From the NCBI GenBank assembly GCA_964507025.1, contig CAZDOK010000003.1:124001-188000 (forward strand): DNA of 64,000 nucleotides. Direction: 5' to 3'. Of the stretch, positions 41,590 to 50,900 are shown piece after piece. The translations under genes were made by a program, and so were the position numbers. The notes beneath the pieces were generated by a model. It did no database searches. It saw only the letters and a list, made by a program, of their open reading frames with translations, and was not told where the DNA came from. Source of the stretch: Amarobacter sp964507025 (lineage in GTDB: Bacteria > Chloroflexota > Dehalococcoidia > Tepidiformales > Tepidiformaceae). Numbering within the stretch: position 1 is the stretch's first letter; the number at the start of each line of letters is the position of its first letter.

Positions 41590-41603
41590 TTTGCAATTGC
41601 AAA
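41590..41603. promoter_or_regulatory. Perfect 14-bp AT-rich palindrome between divergent genes
   Basis: TTTGCAATTGCAAA reads the same on both strands and stands out in GC-rich surroundings. It occupies the 54-bp gap between the divergent 242-residue hypothetical gene (start 41571) and the FmdB-like gene (start 41626). GCAAT repeats flank it on both sides. A dimeric repressor or activator such as a MarR- or TetR-type protein could bind here (inference). Confidence 0.55.
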
Positions 41604-41625
41604 GCAATGCCTCTGGAGGCGCAGA

Positions 41626-41883
41626 ATGCCGCTCTATGACTACGCCTGTGACCGCTGTGGGCTGACGTTCGAGGTGTCGCGCAGCATCAAGGATTCCGAC
41701 ATCCCAGCGATGTGCCCGATGTGCGATGTCGCCGCCCGGCGAGTTTTCACGCCCCCCATGGCCACGTTCACCCGCGGCGCCGCAGCTGCGGCCGACCGGG
41801 CGAACGTCCCATCGCCGTCCCCTTCGCGGTGGTCGCACCACGGTCACAGCCATGGGCCCGGTACGGGCTCCCACTCGCACTGA
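41626..41883 (+). CDS. FmdB-like zinc ribbon protein with His-rich tail
   Basis: An 85-residue protein beginning M-P-L-Y-D-Y-A-C-D-R-C-G, the FmdB-type zinc ribbon. Cys8/Cys11 and Cys30/Cys33 (A-M-C-P-M-C) give a full four-Cys site, unlike the copy at 11374. The C-terminus is unusually His-rich (W-S-H-H-G-H-S-H-G, then G-S-H-S-H), suggesting extra Zn, Ni or Co binding. GGAGG lies 7 nt upstream of the ATG at 41626. The function of the family is unproven. Confidence 0.8.
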   Translation: MPLYDYACDRCGLTFEVSRSIKDSDIPAMCPMCDVAARRVFTPPMATFTRGAAAAADRANVPSPSPSRWSHHGHSHGPGTGSHSH

Positions 41884-41904
41884 CCGGCGGCCGGGTCCAC
41901 CTGC

Positions 41905-41910
41905 TAGACT
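41905..41910 (+). promoter_or_regulatory. Extended -10 element 7 nt before a GTG start
   Basis: TGC-TAGACT, with 7 nt between it and the GTG at 41918. The same CTGCTAGACTC string occurs at 13644-13654. The spacing would place the transcription start at the start codon (leaderless mRNA). Confidence 0.45.
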
Positions 41911-41917
41911 CGTTCCC

Positions 41918-43288
41918 GTGCCGGCCCCCCAGGAGTTGCTGTCGCGCCTCGCCGCAATCGTCGGCGACCAGCACGTGCTCACCGATCCCGACCTCCGCGC
42001 CGGCTACGAGACGGACTGGACGCGCCGCTTCCATGGCGAATCGCCCGCCGTGGTGCGCCCCGGCTCAACCGAAGAGGTCGCAAGCGTGGTGCGCGTCTGT
42101 GGGGAGGCGGGCGCCGCCATCGTTCCCCAGGGCGGCAACACCGGGCTGGTGGGCGGCGGGGTACCCCGAAACCGCGAGATCGTCCTTTCTCTGCGGCGTC
42201 TCGACTCCATCAACGGCTTCGATGAGGAAGCGGGCGAAGTGACGGCCGGCGCCGGTGTGACGCTGGCGGCGCTCCAGGAGACGATCCGGGCGCGGGGATG
42301 GAACTTTGGTGTCGATCTGGCCTCGCGCGACAGCGCCACGATCGGCGGCATGGTCGCGACCAACGCCGGGGGCATCCGGGTTCTGCGCTATGGCGGCATG
42401 CGCCATCAGTTGCTCGGCATCGAAGCGGTGCTCGCCGATGGGCGTGTGATCCGGCGTCTTCCGGGGCTGGTGAAGGACAACTCGGGCTACGACATGGCGC
42501 AGCTGCTGGCCGGCAGCGAAGGGACGCTCGCCGTCATAACCTCGGTCCGGCTGAAGCTGGTGCCACAACAACCCCAACGGTCGGTGGCACTACTCGCTGT
42601 CGAGAGCCTGGCGGCGGCGCTCGGTGTAGTCTCGGCCGTGCGCCGCGCCCTTCCGTCTCTCGAGGCGGCGGAGGTGTTCTTCCCCGAGGGGCTGGAGCTC
42701 GTGCTTCGGCACACCGGGCTCCCCCAGCCTTTCGCCGCCCTCCACCCCTGCTACCTGCTGCTGGAATGCGCGGGGCAACAGGACGAGTCGGACGCTCTCG
42801 CCAATGTGCTCGCCGTGGTGCCGGGGATCCGCGATTCGGCACTCGCGACGGGGCGAGCCGAGCGCGAGCGCCTGTGGGCCTACCGGGAGCGCCACACCGA
42901 GTCGATCAGCGCCGAGGGTATTCCGCACAAGCTCGATGTGACGCTCCCGCTTGCGCGGCTTCCCGAGTTCGAAGCACGCGTGCGTGGGGTGCTCGTCGAG
43001 GTGGAGCCCGCCGCCCGGCCGGTGCTCTTCGGCCACGCGGGCGATGGCAACCTCCACGTGAACATCCTGGGCCTGGACCCGGGTGACGAACGACCAGACG
43101 ACGCCGTGTTCCGGCTCGTGGCCGAACTCGGGGGCAGCATCAGCGCCGAGCACGGCATCGGCATCGCCAAGATGCCGTGGCTCCACCTCACCCGCACAGA
43201 CGCCGACAGAGAGGCGATGCGCTGGATTAAGTCTGCGCTCGACCCGGCAGGTATCCTCAATCCCGGCGTGATCATCCCGGCAAGTTGA
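41918..43288 (+). CDS. FAD-binding oxidoreductase, GlcD/D-2-hydroxyacid dehydrogenase type
   Basis: A 456-residue flavoprotein of the VAO/PCMH family. The FAD-binding region includes V-P-Q-G-G-N-T-G-L-V-G-G-G near residue 70, V-T-A-G-A-G-V-T and N-A-G-G-I-R-V-L-R-Y-G. The C-terminal domain shows metal-binding-type H-A-G-D-G-N-L-H-V-N and E-H-G-I-G-I-A-K. The reaction is oxidation of a D-2-hydroxyacid such as glycolate, lactate or 2-hydroxyglutarate; the exact acid cannot be told. I start at GTG 41918, close to a -10-like element, with no ribosome-binding site. No glcE/glcF partner is adjacent. Confidence 0.9.
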   Translation: MPAPQELLSRLAAIVGDQHVLTDPDLRAGYETDWTRRFHGESPAVVRPGSTEEVASVVRVCGEAGAAIVPQGGNTGLVGGGVPRNREIVLSLRRLDSINGFDEEAGEVTAGAGVTLAALQETIRARGWNFGVDLASRDSATIGGMVATNAGGIRVLRYGGMRHQLLGIEAVLADGRVIRRLPGLVKDNSGYDMAQLLAGSEGTLAVITSVRLKLVPQQPQRSVALLAVESLAAALGVVSAVRRALPSLEAAEVFFPEGLELVLRHTGLPQPFAALHPCYLLLECAGQQDESDALANVLAVVPGIRDSALATGRAERERLWAYRERHTESISAEGIPHKLDVTLPLARLPEFEARVRGVLVEVEPAARPVLFGHAGDGNLHVNILGLDPGDERPDDAVFRLVAELGGSISAEHGIGIAKMPWLHLTRTDADREAMRWIKSALDPAGILNPGVIIPAS

Positions 43289-43339
43289 TGCGCGGCGCGG
43301 AGCCCCCGGTTATGGTTCGATTCTGATGGGGAAGAGGTC

Positions 43340-43705
43340 ATGGCGTTTCAGTTCCTGGACCAGCAAGACTTCATCGAAATGCGGCTGTTCGGCGAGATCT
43401 CGGGCGCACGGGAGCCCGAGGTTGAGTGGCTTGAGCGCCTCAGCGCCCGCGGCCGCCTCCTGATTGACGCTTCCGAGGTCGCTGCGATCACTGCCGACGT
43501 GCTCTGGATGGCTGGCGTAGTGAACCGGGCTCGCAGTTTCGGCCCGTTTTGGACGGCGATATTCGCGCCGGGCGACCTGGTGTTTGGCGTGCTTCGCCAG
43601 GTTTCCGCCTATCGCGCGCACGACGCACAGGATGTGAACTTCTTCCGTGAGCGCGAGGCCGCGGAGGAGTGGCTACGCTCGCGGGAAGGTTTGCCAGCGG
43701 CCTGA
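43340..43705 (+). CDS. SpoIIAA-like (STAS/SEC14-type) small protein
   Basis: A 121-residue protein resembling the SpoIIAA-like alpha/beta family: an early beta strand with E-M-R-L-F-G-E-I, a central L-L-I-D-A-S-E-V block and C-terminal V-N-F-F-R-E-R-E-A-A-E-E-W-L. These proteins are small soluble domains of unclear role, not kinase substrates by default. GGGGAAGAGG lies upstream of the ATG at 43340, and TATGGT (43311-43316) could be the -10. It is followed 26 nt later by the selenoprotein gene. Confidence 0.6.
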   Translation: MAFQFLDQQDFIEMRLFGEISGAREPEVEWLERLSARGRLLIDASEVAAITADVLWMAGVVNRARSFGPFWTAIFAPGDLVFGVLRQVSAYRAHDAQDVNFFREREAAEEWLRSREGLPAA

Positions 43706-43731
43706 TAGGATGGCCCGCGTGGAGGCTGCGG

Positions 43732-44583
43732 ATGACCGTTGATAGCTACAAGTACCTTCCCCGCTCGATGCGGACCATGTATGAGGCCACTCCGGTCATC
43801 GATGAGCCGCCGGCCTGGGCTCCCCTTCCGAAACCACTGCATCACTGCACTATCGCCCTTATGACCTCCGCAGGGATCTACCTGCGCGATTCGCAGGAAC
43901 CCTTCGATGTCGAACGCGAACGGCGCGAACCGACCTGGGGCGACCCGACCTACCGCATCATCCCCCGCGATGTCCGCTCGGAGGACATTGCCTGCTCGCA
44001 CCTCCACATCAGCCACGATGATCTCCTGGAGGATGCCGACGTGGTGCTGCCGATCCGGGCGTTCACGGCGCTTGAGGCGGAGGGCCGGGTGGGGCGCCTG
44101 GCCGATGAGCACTACTCGTTCATGGGCTACCAGGACCGCCGGCTCATCGACTGGCAAACAGTGCAGGGGCCCGAGCTTGCCGCGCGGTTGAAGGAGCGCG
44201 CGGTTGATATCCTGCTCCTGGCGCCTGCCTGACCGGACTGCTGCCGAAACGTGCCCGTGCTGGCGCGTACCATCGAAAACCTCGGCATCCCCACCGTCAC
44301 GGTCACCATGATCCCGGACCTGGCGATGAAGTTCCGGCTCTCCCGGGTGGTGGGCGTGGAGTTCCCGTTCGGGCACAGCTTCGGCACGCCCCACAACGAT
44401 GCGCTGATGCTGACGGTCGCGCGAGCCGCATGCCAGGCGCTGGAGGAAGCAGGCGCCCCGGGCTACCGGATCGATGTCGACGTGGAATGGCCGGTGCCAC
44501 TGGAGATTGCGTACAAGACGTGGCATCCGCCCGTGCCGAGCCCCATCGTTGCCGAGATGCTGAAGCGCCGCCAGGGCGGCTAG
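43732..44583 (+). CDS. Probable selenoprotein, glycine/sarcosine/betaine/D-proline reductase B (GrdB/PrdB) family
   Basis: A 283-residue protein if the TGA at 44230-44232 is read as selenocysteine 167. Upstream residues are family-like, ending in A-V-D-I-L-L-L-A-P-A. Directly after the TGA, in the same frame, the protein goes on P-D-C-C-R-N-V-P-V-L-A-R, then L-G-I-P-T-V-T-V-T and F-P-F-G-H-S-F-G-T-P, all typical of the family. U-P-D-C gives the U-x-x-C redox pair at the site where GrdB-type proteins carry Sec. ATG 43732 has GGAGG 6 nt upstream. The gene ends at a TAG overlapping the convergent addA-like stop by 4 bp; ending at the TGA would leave 347 empty bases. The exact reaction is unknown; no GrdA/GrdC or PrdA gene is adjacent. 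Confidence 0.85.
44242..44265 (+). promoter_or_regulatory. Candidate SECIS-like stem-loop after the TGA
   Basis: By eye, TGCCG (44242-44246) can pair with TGGCG (44261-44265) using two G-U pairs. After a 2x2 internal loop, ACG pairs with CGT around the apical loop TGCC. The apex lies about 17-26 nt after the TGA, as expected for bacterial SECIS elements. The fold is weak and was not computed. Confidence 0.3.
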
Positions 44584-47500
44584 GAGACCGCGGCGCGCCG
44601 GGCCAACACCTCGCCGATGCGCTGGCGTACGTCGCGCTTCGCGGCGGCAAGGTCGCGTATCGGTTCTTCGTGGCGAGGCTCGGTGAACACGAATCGCACC
44701 CCTGCGACCTCCCGCCCCAGCGCGGCTTCGAGGGCGACCGCGTAGGCCGCGCCCTGGAGCCGGTAGCGTTGCATCGCTTGTTCGATGTCGTCGAGGCTCC
44801 GGGCGGAGTCCGTCTTGTAGTCCACCACGACCAGCCCCTCGGGCCCCTCGTAGAGGAGGTCGATGAACCCTTCGACCGTTGCGCCCTCCACCTGCGTGCC
44901 GACGTAGACTTCGCGCCAGTAGCGGCCGGAAGCCACGGCCTCGCGCACCGCGGCCGATTGACGGGCATTCTCGGCGAGCCGCGCGATGCGGGCGTCTTCT
45001 CCGGCGATGCCTTCGGCCACGGCCTGCGCGCGGGCGGCGTCGTCGAGGCCCGTGCCGGTCTGCAGGTCGATGGTCTGCAGGACAGCGTGCACCGCGCGCC
45101 CGACGGATGTGCCGGCGCGGCCCTTGCGCCAGGGCTGCCGCTCATCGTCTGGCGGTGACTTCTCGGGTTCTTCCTCGCCGCCGTGGGCGATCGCGGTCGC
45201 CGCGAGCACCGGCGCGTGCCGCGTCTGCTGGAGCAATGCGGCACGCTCGGCGATCCAGCGCTCGCGAGCCCCGGGCGAATCGGCGACAGGCTGACTGGCG
45301 GGTTCGGGTAGACCAAGAGCGAGCGGCACGTTGTAGCGTTCCCACGTCCCGTCCTGGCCCTGTTCGACGCAGATGGAGAGGAGGCATTCGGCGTGCGAGC
45401 AGGTATCGCCGGAGTGGCGCTCATCGTGGGGAGTCTTGTGATGGGCGTGGTAGAGCGACACGACCAGCCGCCGTTTCGCGCGGGTCGCCGCCACGTAGAG
45501 GAGCCGGTCGCGTTCCAGCCGCTGGTGGCGGCGCTCGAGGGCTGCGACCTGGTCGTAGCCGGCGGTCTGGAAGGGCCGTTCCTTCAGGCCGGCCCGGACC
45601 TCGACCGCCCCGTGTTCGTGGATTCGGCCGGGCCAGATGACGTTGTCATCGCGGTTGAACGGCTCGACGCCGAGCCCCGCGAGGAACACGATGTCAAACT
45701 CGAGGCCCTTCGCCGCGTGGATGGTCATGATCCGGATAGCGTCGTCGTCGGGTTCCTTCGCCACGCCCTCGTTCACCCGGGCGCGTTCTTCTTCCTGGGT
45801 GCGGAGCCACTCAACGAACTGCCGGAGCGTGGTGAGCGCGCCGGACTCATCGAGGCCGCGGGCCTGCTCTGCGACGAACCGGAGCCGGCGCCACGATTCC
45901 CGAGGGCGCGGGCCAGCCACCGCCAGCTCGAGCATGTGGCGCGCGGCGATGACCTCCTCGATGAGCGCGCCCGTGCTGACGTACCACTTACGCCGGTGGA
46001 ATTCGCGGAAGGATTCCATGCCCGTGCGCACGCACTCCGGGCTGTCGTCCGGTACGCGGGAGAGGTAGTTCCATCGTCCGCCCGCCTGGACGTGTGCCAG
46101 CAGGTCGCCATCGCGGCATGCGAAGGCAGGCGACCGCAGGGCCGCCACCACGGAGACGTCGTCGGTCGGGTCATCGATGGCTGCGAGGATGTTCGACAGG
46201 TCGCGGACGTCCTGCGTGGCAAACACGAGCGACTGGCTCTCCATACGGAACGGGATGCCCGCGTCGCCCAGGGCCCGCTCGATCGCTGGCGAGTTGGTAC
46301 GCGTCGGCAGGAGGATTGCCATGTCGGCGAAGCGGGTGCCATTAGGTCCCCCCAGCCAGTCCTCGTTGCGTGCGGCGACGATGGCCGCGGCGAGCGCCGA
46401 AGCCTCCTCCCGGCGGACATCGTCTGCTCTCGCGCCTGGCTCGAGCGGCCCGCCCATTAACAGGACCGGGTGGTCGGGTGGTGGTGTGGGCCCGGGCTGC
46501 AGGGGAACCCACTCGGCCTGCCGCACCCCGGCACCCGAATCACGGGCAAAGAGGCGTTCGAAGACCGCATTGACCCACGTGAGGATCACCGCCTGCGAGC
46601 GGAAGTTCGTCACGAGCGGGACCGGCTCGCACCCGAAGGCATCCCGCGTGCGCTCGTAGAGGTCGATATCGGCCCGGCGAAACCGGTAGATCGACTGCTT
46701 GGGGTCGCCGACGAAGAAGAGGCGGCCGGGTTCGACTTCCGCCCGGGTCCAGTGGTCTGGCGGGGCGGCAGGCCCGCCCGCGAGCAGGGCGGCGAGCTCG
46801 ACCTGCAGGGGGTCGGTGTCCTGGAACTCGTCGATGAGGATGCGCTGGTACCGCTCATGGAGCGCGTGGCGCACGTGAGCGTTCGTACTGAGCAACCTGA
46901 CCGCGAGCACAAGAAGGTCCTGGAACCCGAGGTATCCAGCGGAGCGCCGTTCGGCGGCGTAGTCCAGGGCGAACTGCTTGAGGCCGGGCAGGATTGCCGT
47001 GAGGCAGGCGCGCCTGGCCTGCCCCAGCCAGTCGGCGTGCCTGGCCGCCGCGGTCTTGAGCACGCCGGTCTTGCCCACGCCCCTGATCCTGGGGAACGCA
47101 GCGACGAGCCGCAGCAAGTCGACCTCGGCGTTCTCCCGTTCGGAAGCATCGCGCGCGTTGCGCACGCGGGCGGCTGCCGCGCCGACGTTCGCGAGGGGCG
47201 TGGCGAGCTCCGCAAAATGTGCGATCGCCTTCTGGGTCGGCTTTGGCCCCTGCTCCGCCTTCGCGTCTTCGAGCGCAGCGATGACCGCCGGCTCGGCCAA
47301 ATCGGGCTCGGGCGCCGCGACGAACTCCGTCCCGTCCAGGCGATCCCAGTTCTTGTGGAACTCCTTCGCGACGGGCTCCAGGTCCTTCGGACGGAGTCCA
47401 AGGGTGAGGGCGCGGAGCAGGGGCCGGTGCAAGACCGGGTCGCTGAAGAGCTCGTCCTTGAACTGGGCCCAGCGGTCGCGGAAGGCGATGTCGCCCTCGA

Positions 47501-47909
47501 CTTCGTCCATGATGCGCAGTTCCGGTGGCAGACCGGCCTCGAGCGGGTAGAGCGAAAGGATGCGCTGGGCGAAGGAGTGGAGCGTCTGAATGGCGGCACG
47601 GTCCAGGTCCGGGAGTGCCTCCGCGCACCGTGTCCGCTCGCCGGCCGGCAATGACTCGTAGCCCTCGCCACCCGAGGCGGCAAGCTCCAGGTGCTTGCGG
47701 ACGCGCTCGCTCAGCTCGGCCGCCGCTTTTTCGGTGAAGGTGATCGCCGCGATGTGTTCGACCGGAACCCCGGAGCGGATCAGTGCGACGATGCGGCCCA
47801 CCAGCTCGGTCGTCTTGCCCGTGCCCGCGCCCGCCTCAACGAACAGGGTAGCGTCCAGGTCGCGGGCGATGCGCTCGCGGGCGGCACGGTCCGGGAGATG
47901 CTCACTCAT
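44580..47909 (-). CDS. addA: AddA-type UvrD helicase/nuclease subunit
   Basis: A 1109-residue superfamily 1A helicase with a C-terminal RecB-like nuclease domain. Walker A is F-V-E-A-G-A-G-T-G-K-T-T (about residues 22-33), followed by A-I-T-F-T-E-K-A-A, the D-E-F-Q-D-T-D motif, and later H-A-A-K-G-L-E-F and A-T-R-A-K-R. The nuclease block has G-F-I-D-L-L-Y, V-V-D-Y-K-T-D and Y-R-L-Q-G-A-A-Y-A. With the AddB-like protein it should process double-strand breaks for recombination. It overlaps addB by 8 bp. Confidence 0.93.
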   Translation of the reverse strand: MSEHLPDRAARERIARDLDATLFVEAGAGTGKTTELVGRIVALIRSGVPVEHIAAITFTEKAAAELSERVRKHLELAASGGEGYESLPAGERTRCAEALPDLDRAAIQTLHSFAQRILSLYPLEAGLPPELRIMDEVEGDIAFRDRWAQFKDELFSDPVLHRPLLRALTLGLRPKDLEPVAKEFHKNWDRLDGTEFVAAPEPDLAEPAVIAALEDAKAEQGPKPTQKAIAHFAELATPLANVGAAAARVRNARDASERENAEVDLLRLVAAFPRIRGVGKTGVLKTAAARHADWLGQARRACLTAILPGLKQFALDYAAERRSAGYLGFQDLLVLAVRLLSTNAHVRHALHERYQRILIDEFQDTDPLQVELAALLAGGPAAPPDHWTRAEVEPGRLFFVGDPKQSIYRFRRADIDLYERTRDAFGCEPVPLVTNFRSQAVILTWVNAVFERLFARDSGAGVRQAEWVPLQPGPTPPPDHPVLLMGGPLEPGARADDVRREEASALAAAIVAARNEDWLGGPNGTRFADMAILLPTRTNSPAIERALGDAGIPFRMESQSLVFATQDVRDLSNILAAIDDPTDDVSVVAALRSPAFACRDGDLLAHVQAGGRWNYLSRVPDDSPECVRTGMESFREFHRRKWYVSTGALIEEVIAARHMLELAVAGPRPRESWRRLRFVAEQARGLDESGALTTLRQFVEWLRTQEEERARVNEGVAKEPDDDAIRIMTIHAAKGLEFDIVFLAGLGVEPFNRDDNVIWPGRIHEHGAVEVRAGLKERPFQTAGYDQVAALERRHQRLERDRLLYVAATRAKRRLVVSLYHAHHKTPHDERHSGDTCSHAECLLSICVEQGQDGTWERYNVPLALGLPEPASQPVADSPGARERWIAERAALLQQTRHAPVLAATAIAHGGEEEPEKSPPDDERQPWRKGRAGTSVGRAVHAVLQTIDLQTGTGLDDAARAQAVAEGIAGEDARIARLAENARQSAAVREAVASGRYWREVYVGTQVEGATVEGFIDLLYEGPEGLVVVDYKTDSARSLDDIEQAMQRYRLQGAAYAVALEAALGREVAGVRFVFTEPRHEEPIRDLAAAKRDVRQRIGEVLARRAAVS

Positions 47910-50900
47910 CGGCGGGCTCCTCGCCGGGGAGGAGGCCCTCGCTCAGTCCGGCGAAGCTGGCTACGACCGGGCCGCCCTTGAACTGCTTCCAGATCTCCAG
48001 GCGCTGCCCCGGCGGGCAGACGCGGTCGTAGGGGCAGTACTGGCAGTGCTTGTAGGAGTTGCGGTCTTCTTCGCCGGGCACCGCGGGGAAGAACCCCTCG
48101 CGCATGGTATCGGCGAGGACCTGCACCACCCCACCGAACGCCTCGCGGGTGTCGGCATCAAGTGGCAGGCGTGCCTCCCTGAAGCCCTCGCGCTCGGTGA
48201 CGAACCAGTACCGCGCGCTGATTGGCGAGCCCCGCGCTTCGTCCTCCAGCGCGAGGGCGTAGACCGGCAATTGCAGCCGCCTGCCGCCAGCCAGGCGTGC
48301 CAGCGCATCGGGATGGTCGATCGCCTTCGTGAACTTGCCCGAATTGCCGGACTTATAGTCGGTGACAAGCAGTGCCCCGCCCGGGCCGCGGTCGACCCGG
48401 TCGATGTAGCCCCTGAAGCGCACCTGCGTGCCATCGGGGAGCGTATACAGCACCGGCGGAAGGGAGGGGGAACCGTCCCGGGTGGTGCCGAAGGCGACTT
48501 CCGCCCGCTCGTAAAGAAAGCCCGTGGCGAGCCGTTCGGCCTCGTCGGCATCGAGGAAGCACTCGAGGTCGCGCAGGATGCGGGCGCGTTCCGACGCCCA
48601 GGTAAGGGGCTTGCCCGTGATTCCGCGCCGTTCGGCCTCCGTGCACTGCTGTTCGGCGATTTCGAGGAGCAGTGCGCGTTCCCGGGTGGTCCAGGGAGCG
48701 ACGGGGTCTTCCCGCGGGTGGGTCTGCTCGAAGAACAGCTGCAAGGCGGCATGCATGATGTTGCCTGCGTCGCCGGGGCTGATCGTTTCCGTGTCCTCTG
48801 GCCGTTCGACCTCGCCGACGCGGAGCACGTGCCCGAGGAAGTACCGGAACGGGCATTCGGCGAACGTTTCGAGCGCGGTGGGCGAGACCGGGCTGCTGCT
48901 CCCGGCCGGGGCGACCAGACCAGGCGGCACCCGGCCATTCCAGGCATCGAGCTCGACCGCCCCACTCCCGGCGAAACGGCGCTTCCTGGCGCGGCTACGA
49001 CGCGCGAGGATTCCATCGGCAAGGCCGTCGAGCTGTTTAGCGAGGAAGTGCTGCTCCGGCGCTTCGCGCGCACAGAGCAGCGACCCGAGATCGCGCTCCT
49101 GGAGCGAGGCGCGCTCTCCATCCGCCTCGAGCGCCGACTCGAACGAGTGCACGGCTTGGAGCCATGGTGGGCGTTCGCGCGATTCGACCATCTTCGCCAG
49201 GTCGGTCGCGTACATTGGGGAGCCGTTAAGGCGGCTGGCCGAATCGAGCAACCAGTCCCCGGGGATGGCCGGGCGCTGACCGCGCAGGTCGACTCGCGGG
49301 CTGGAGATGGTGCTGGCGCCGCTGCCCGCAAGGGCGGCGACATAGGCGCGCCGCTCCTGGACCAGGCCAATCCGGCGCGAGGGGACCTCTCCGCCGCTCC
49401 GTTCCCGTTCGCCCTCGGTGATGATCGGGTCTTCGCCGCGGCTCGCACTGCCTTCGACCAGCCCGAGCACGAAGATCGCCTCGAACTCCATTTCCGCGGC
49501 GGCGGAAACGGGCCCCACGAAGATGCCATCGCCCAGCGAGCCAACCCGGCCTGCCGGGACATCGAGCGATTCTTCGAGGGCATTCGCGAACTCCCGACGA
49601 GAGACCGGGACGCGCATGGGCGGGGGCAACTCGTCTTCCATGCTGACGATCGCGGCGAGCAGGGCCCGTGTCTCCTCCCACGCTGCGGCCTCGGCCTCGG
49701 CCGGTTCATCGCCTGGCCGTTCGACGGCGCGGAGAGGCAGGTACAGTTCCATGAGGTTGATGGCGTGGCCGGCATGGGCGTCTGACGTTGCGCGCTGTTC
49801 CGGGCCGATTGCCTGCGCCAGTCCGGCCACGAAGCGGGCGAGCTCGCGCGCATGGACGGCCTGGCCACGGTTGTATTCGGCGGCTTCCGGGTTGGCGGCG
49901 GCGCGTGCCTCCATGGTGGCAGCCCACGCCTCGAGCCGGGTGCCCCACTGGTCCGCCCCTTTCACGACGCCTGCCCTGCGCGAGATCTCGTCCCAGCGGT
50001 GCGAGGGCGCGGTGGCGCCGTCGTCGACGGCGATGGGAGCGGAGGTGAGCCAGTCCATCACCACCTCCCGCCGGAACCCGCTCGCGGCGACCTGGTAGGC
50101 ACCGAGCACGGTGCGCCCCGCGAGCGTCCGATTCAGCCTTCGCACCGGTGGCCCATTGTGGGGGACGCCGGCCGAGGTCAGCACTTCGTGCGCGAGCAGC
50201 GCGTAATGCGCGGGCTGCTGATAGAGGATCGCCATGCGGTGAAGGGGCGTGCCGGCCCGGGCGAGGGCCATGGCCTGGCGGATGGCGTGCCGCACCTCCT
50301 CCTCGGGGTCGGGTAGCGATGCCACGGTATCCGCTGCGGGCGCGCTCGCCTGTTCGCTCTCACGGGTGGGGCCCAGGCGTTCCAGGCGCCCGGCCGAATC
50401 GCGGGCAAGCGCATCAACCTGTGCATCGCCGGTAAGGCCGATGATCGCGGCGGCGCCGGGCCCGGCGGCGGCCGCTTCCAGCAGGCTTGCCATGGACCCG
50501 CTGACACGGCGGGGCAGATAGAGGATCAGCGCCCCCGCTTCGCGGGCACCCGGGTGGCCCGCCCGGACGGCCTGCGCCGCCGCCTCGAGGAGGTCCGATT
50601 CGTCGTAGTAACCCGCCGTCAGCTGGCCTGTCCGGCGGAAGAGGCGAACGACGTCGGCCGCCCGGGGGCCCATCGCCGCTAGCCGCTCGAGGGTTGCCGG
50701 CGTGACGTCGCGGAGGTCGTCGAACGTGCGCCCGAGCTGCCTCGCGGTGGCCGGGTGGTTGGCGACGCCAGCGAAGATGCCAGCGTTTTCGCGCAGCGCG
50801 GCACGGATAGCCTCCATGCGGAGCCATGGCACCAGCGGCTTCCTGCCCGCTGCCGAGAGCGTCGCGCCACCCAGGAGCTCGGCGGCGCGGCCAGCCACCT

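Noticed and set aside
43732..44583. Reading the TGA at 44230 as a nonsense mutation or sequencing error
   Set aside because: It falls exactly at the Sec site of a known selenoprotein family, with intact frame and conserved residues on both sides. It remains the main alternative until sel genes are checked.
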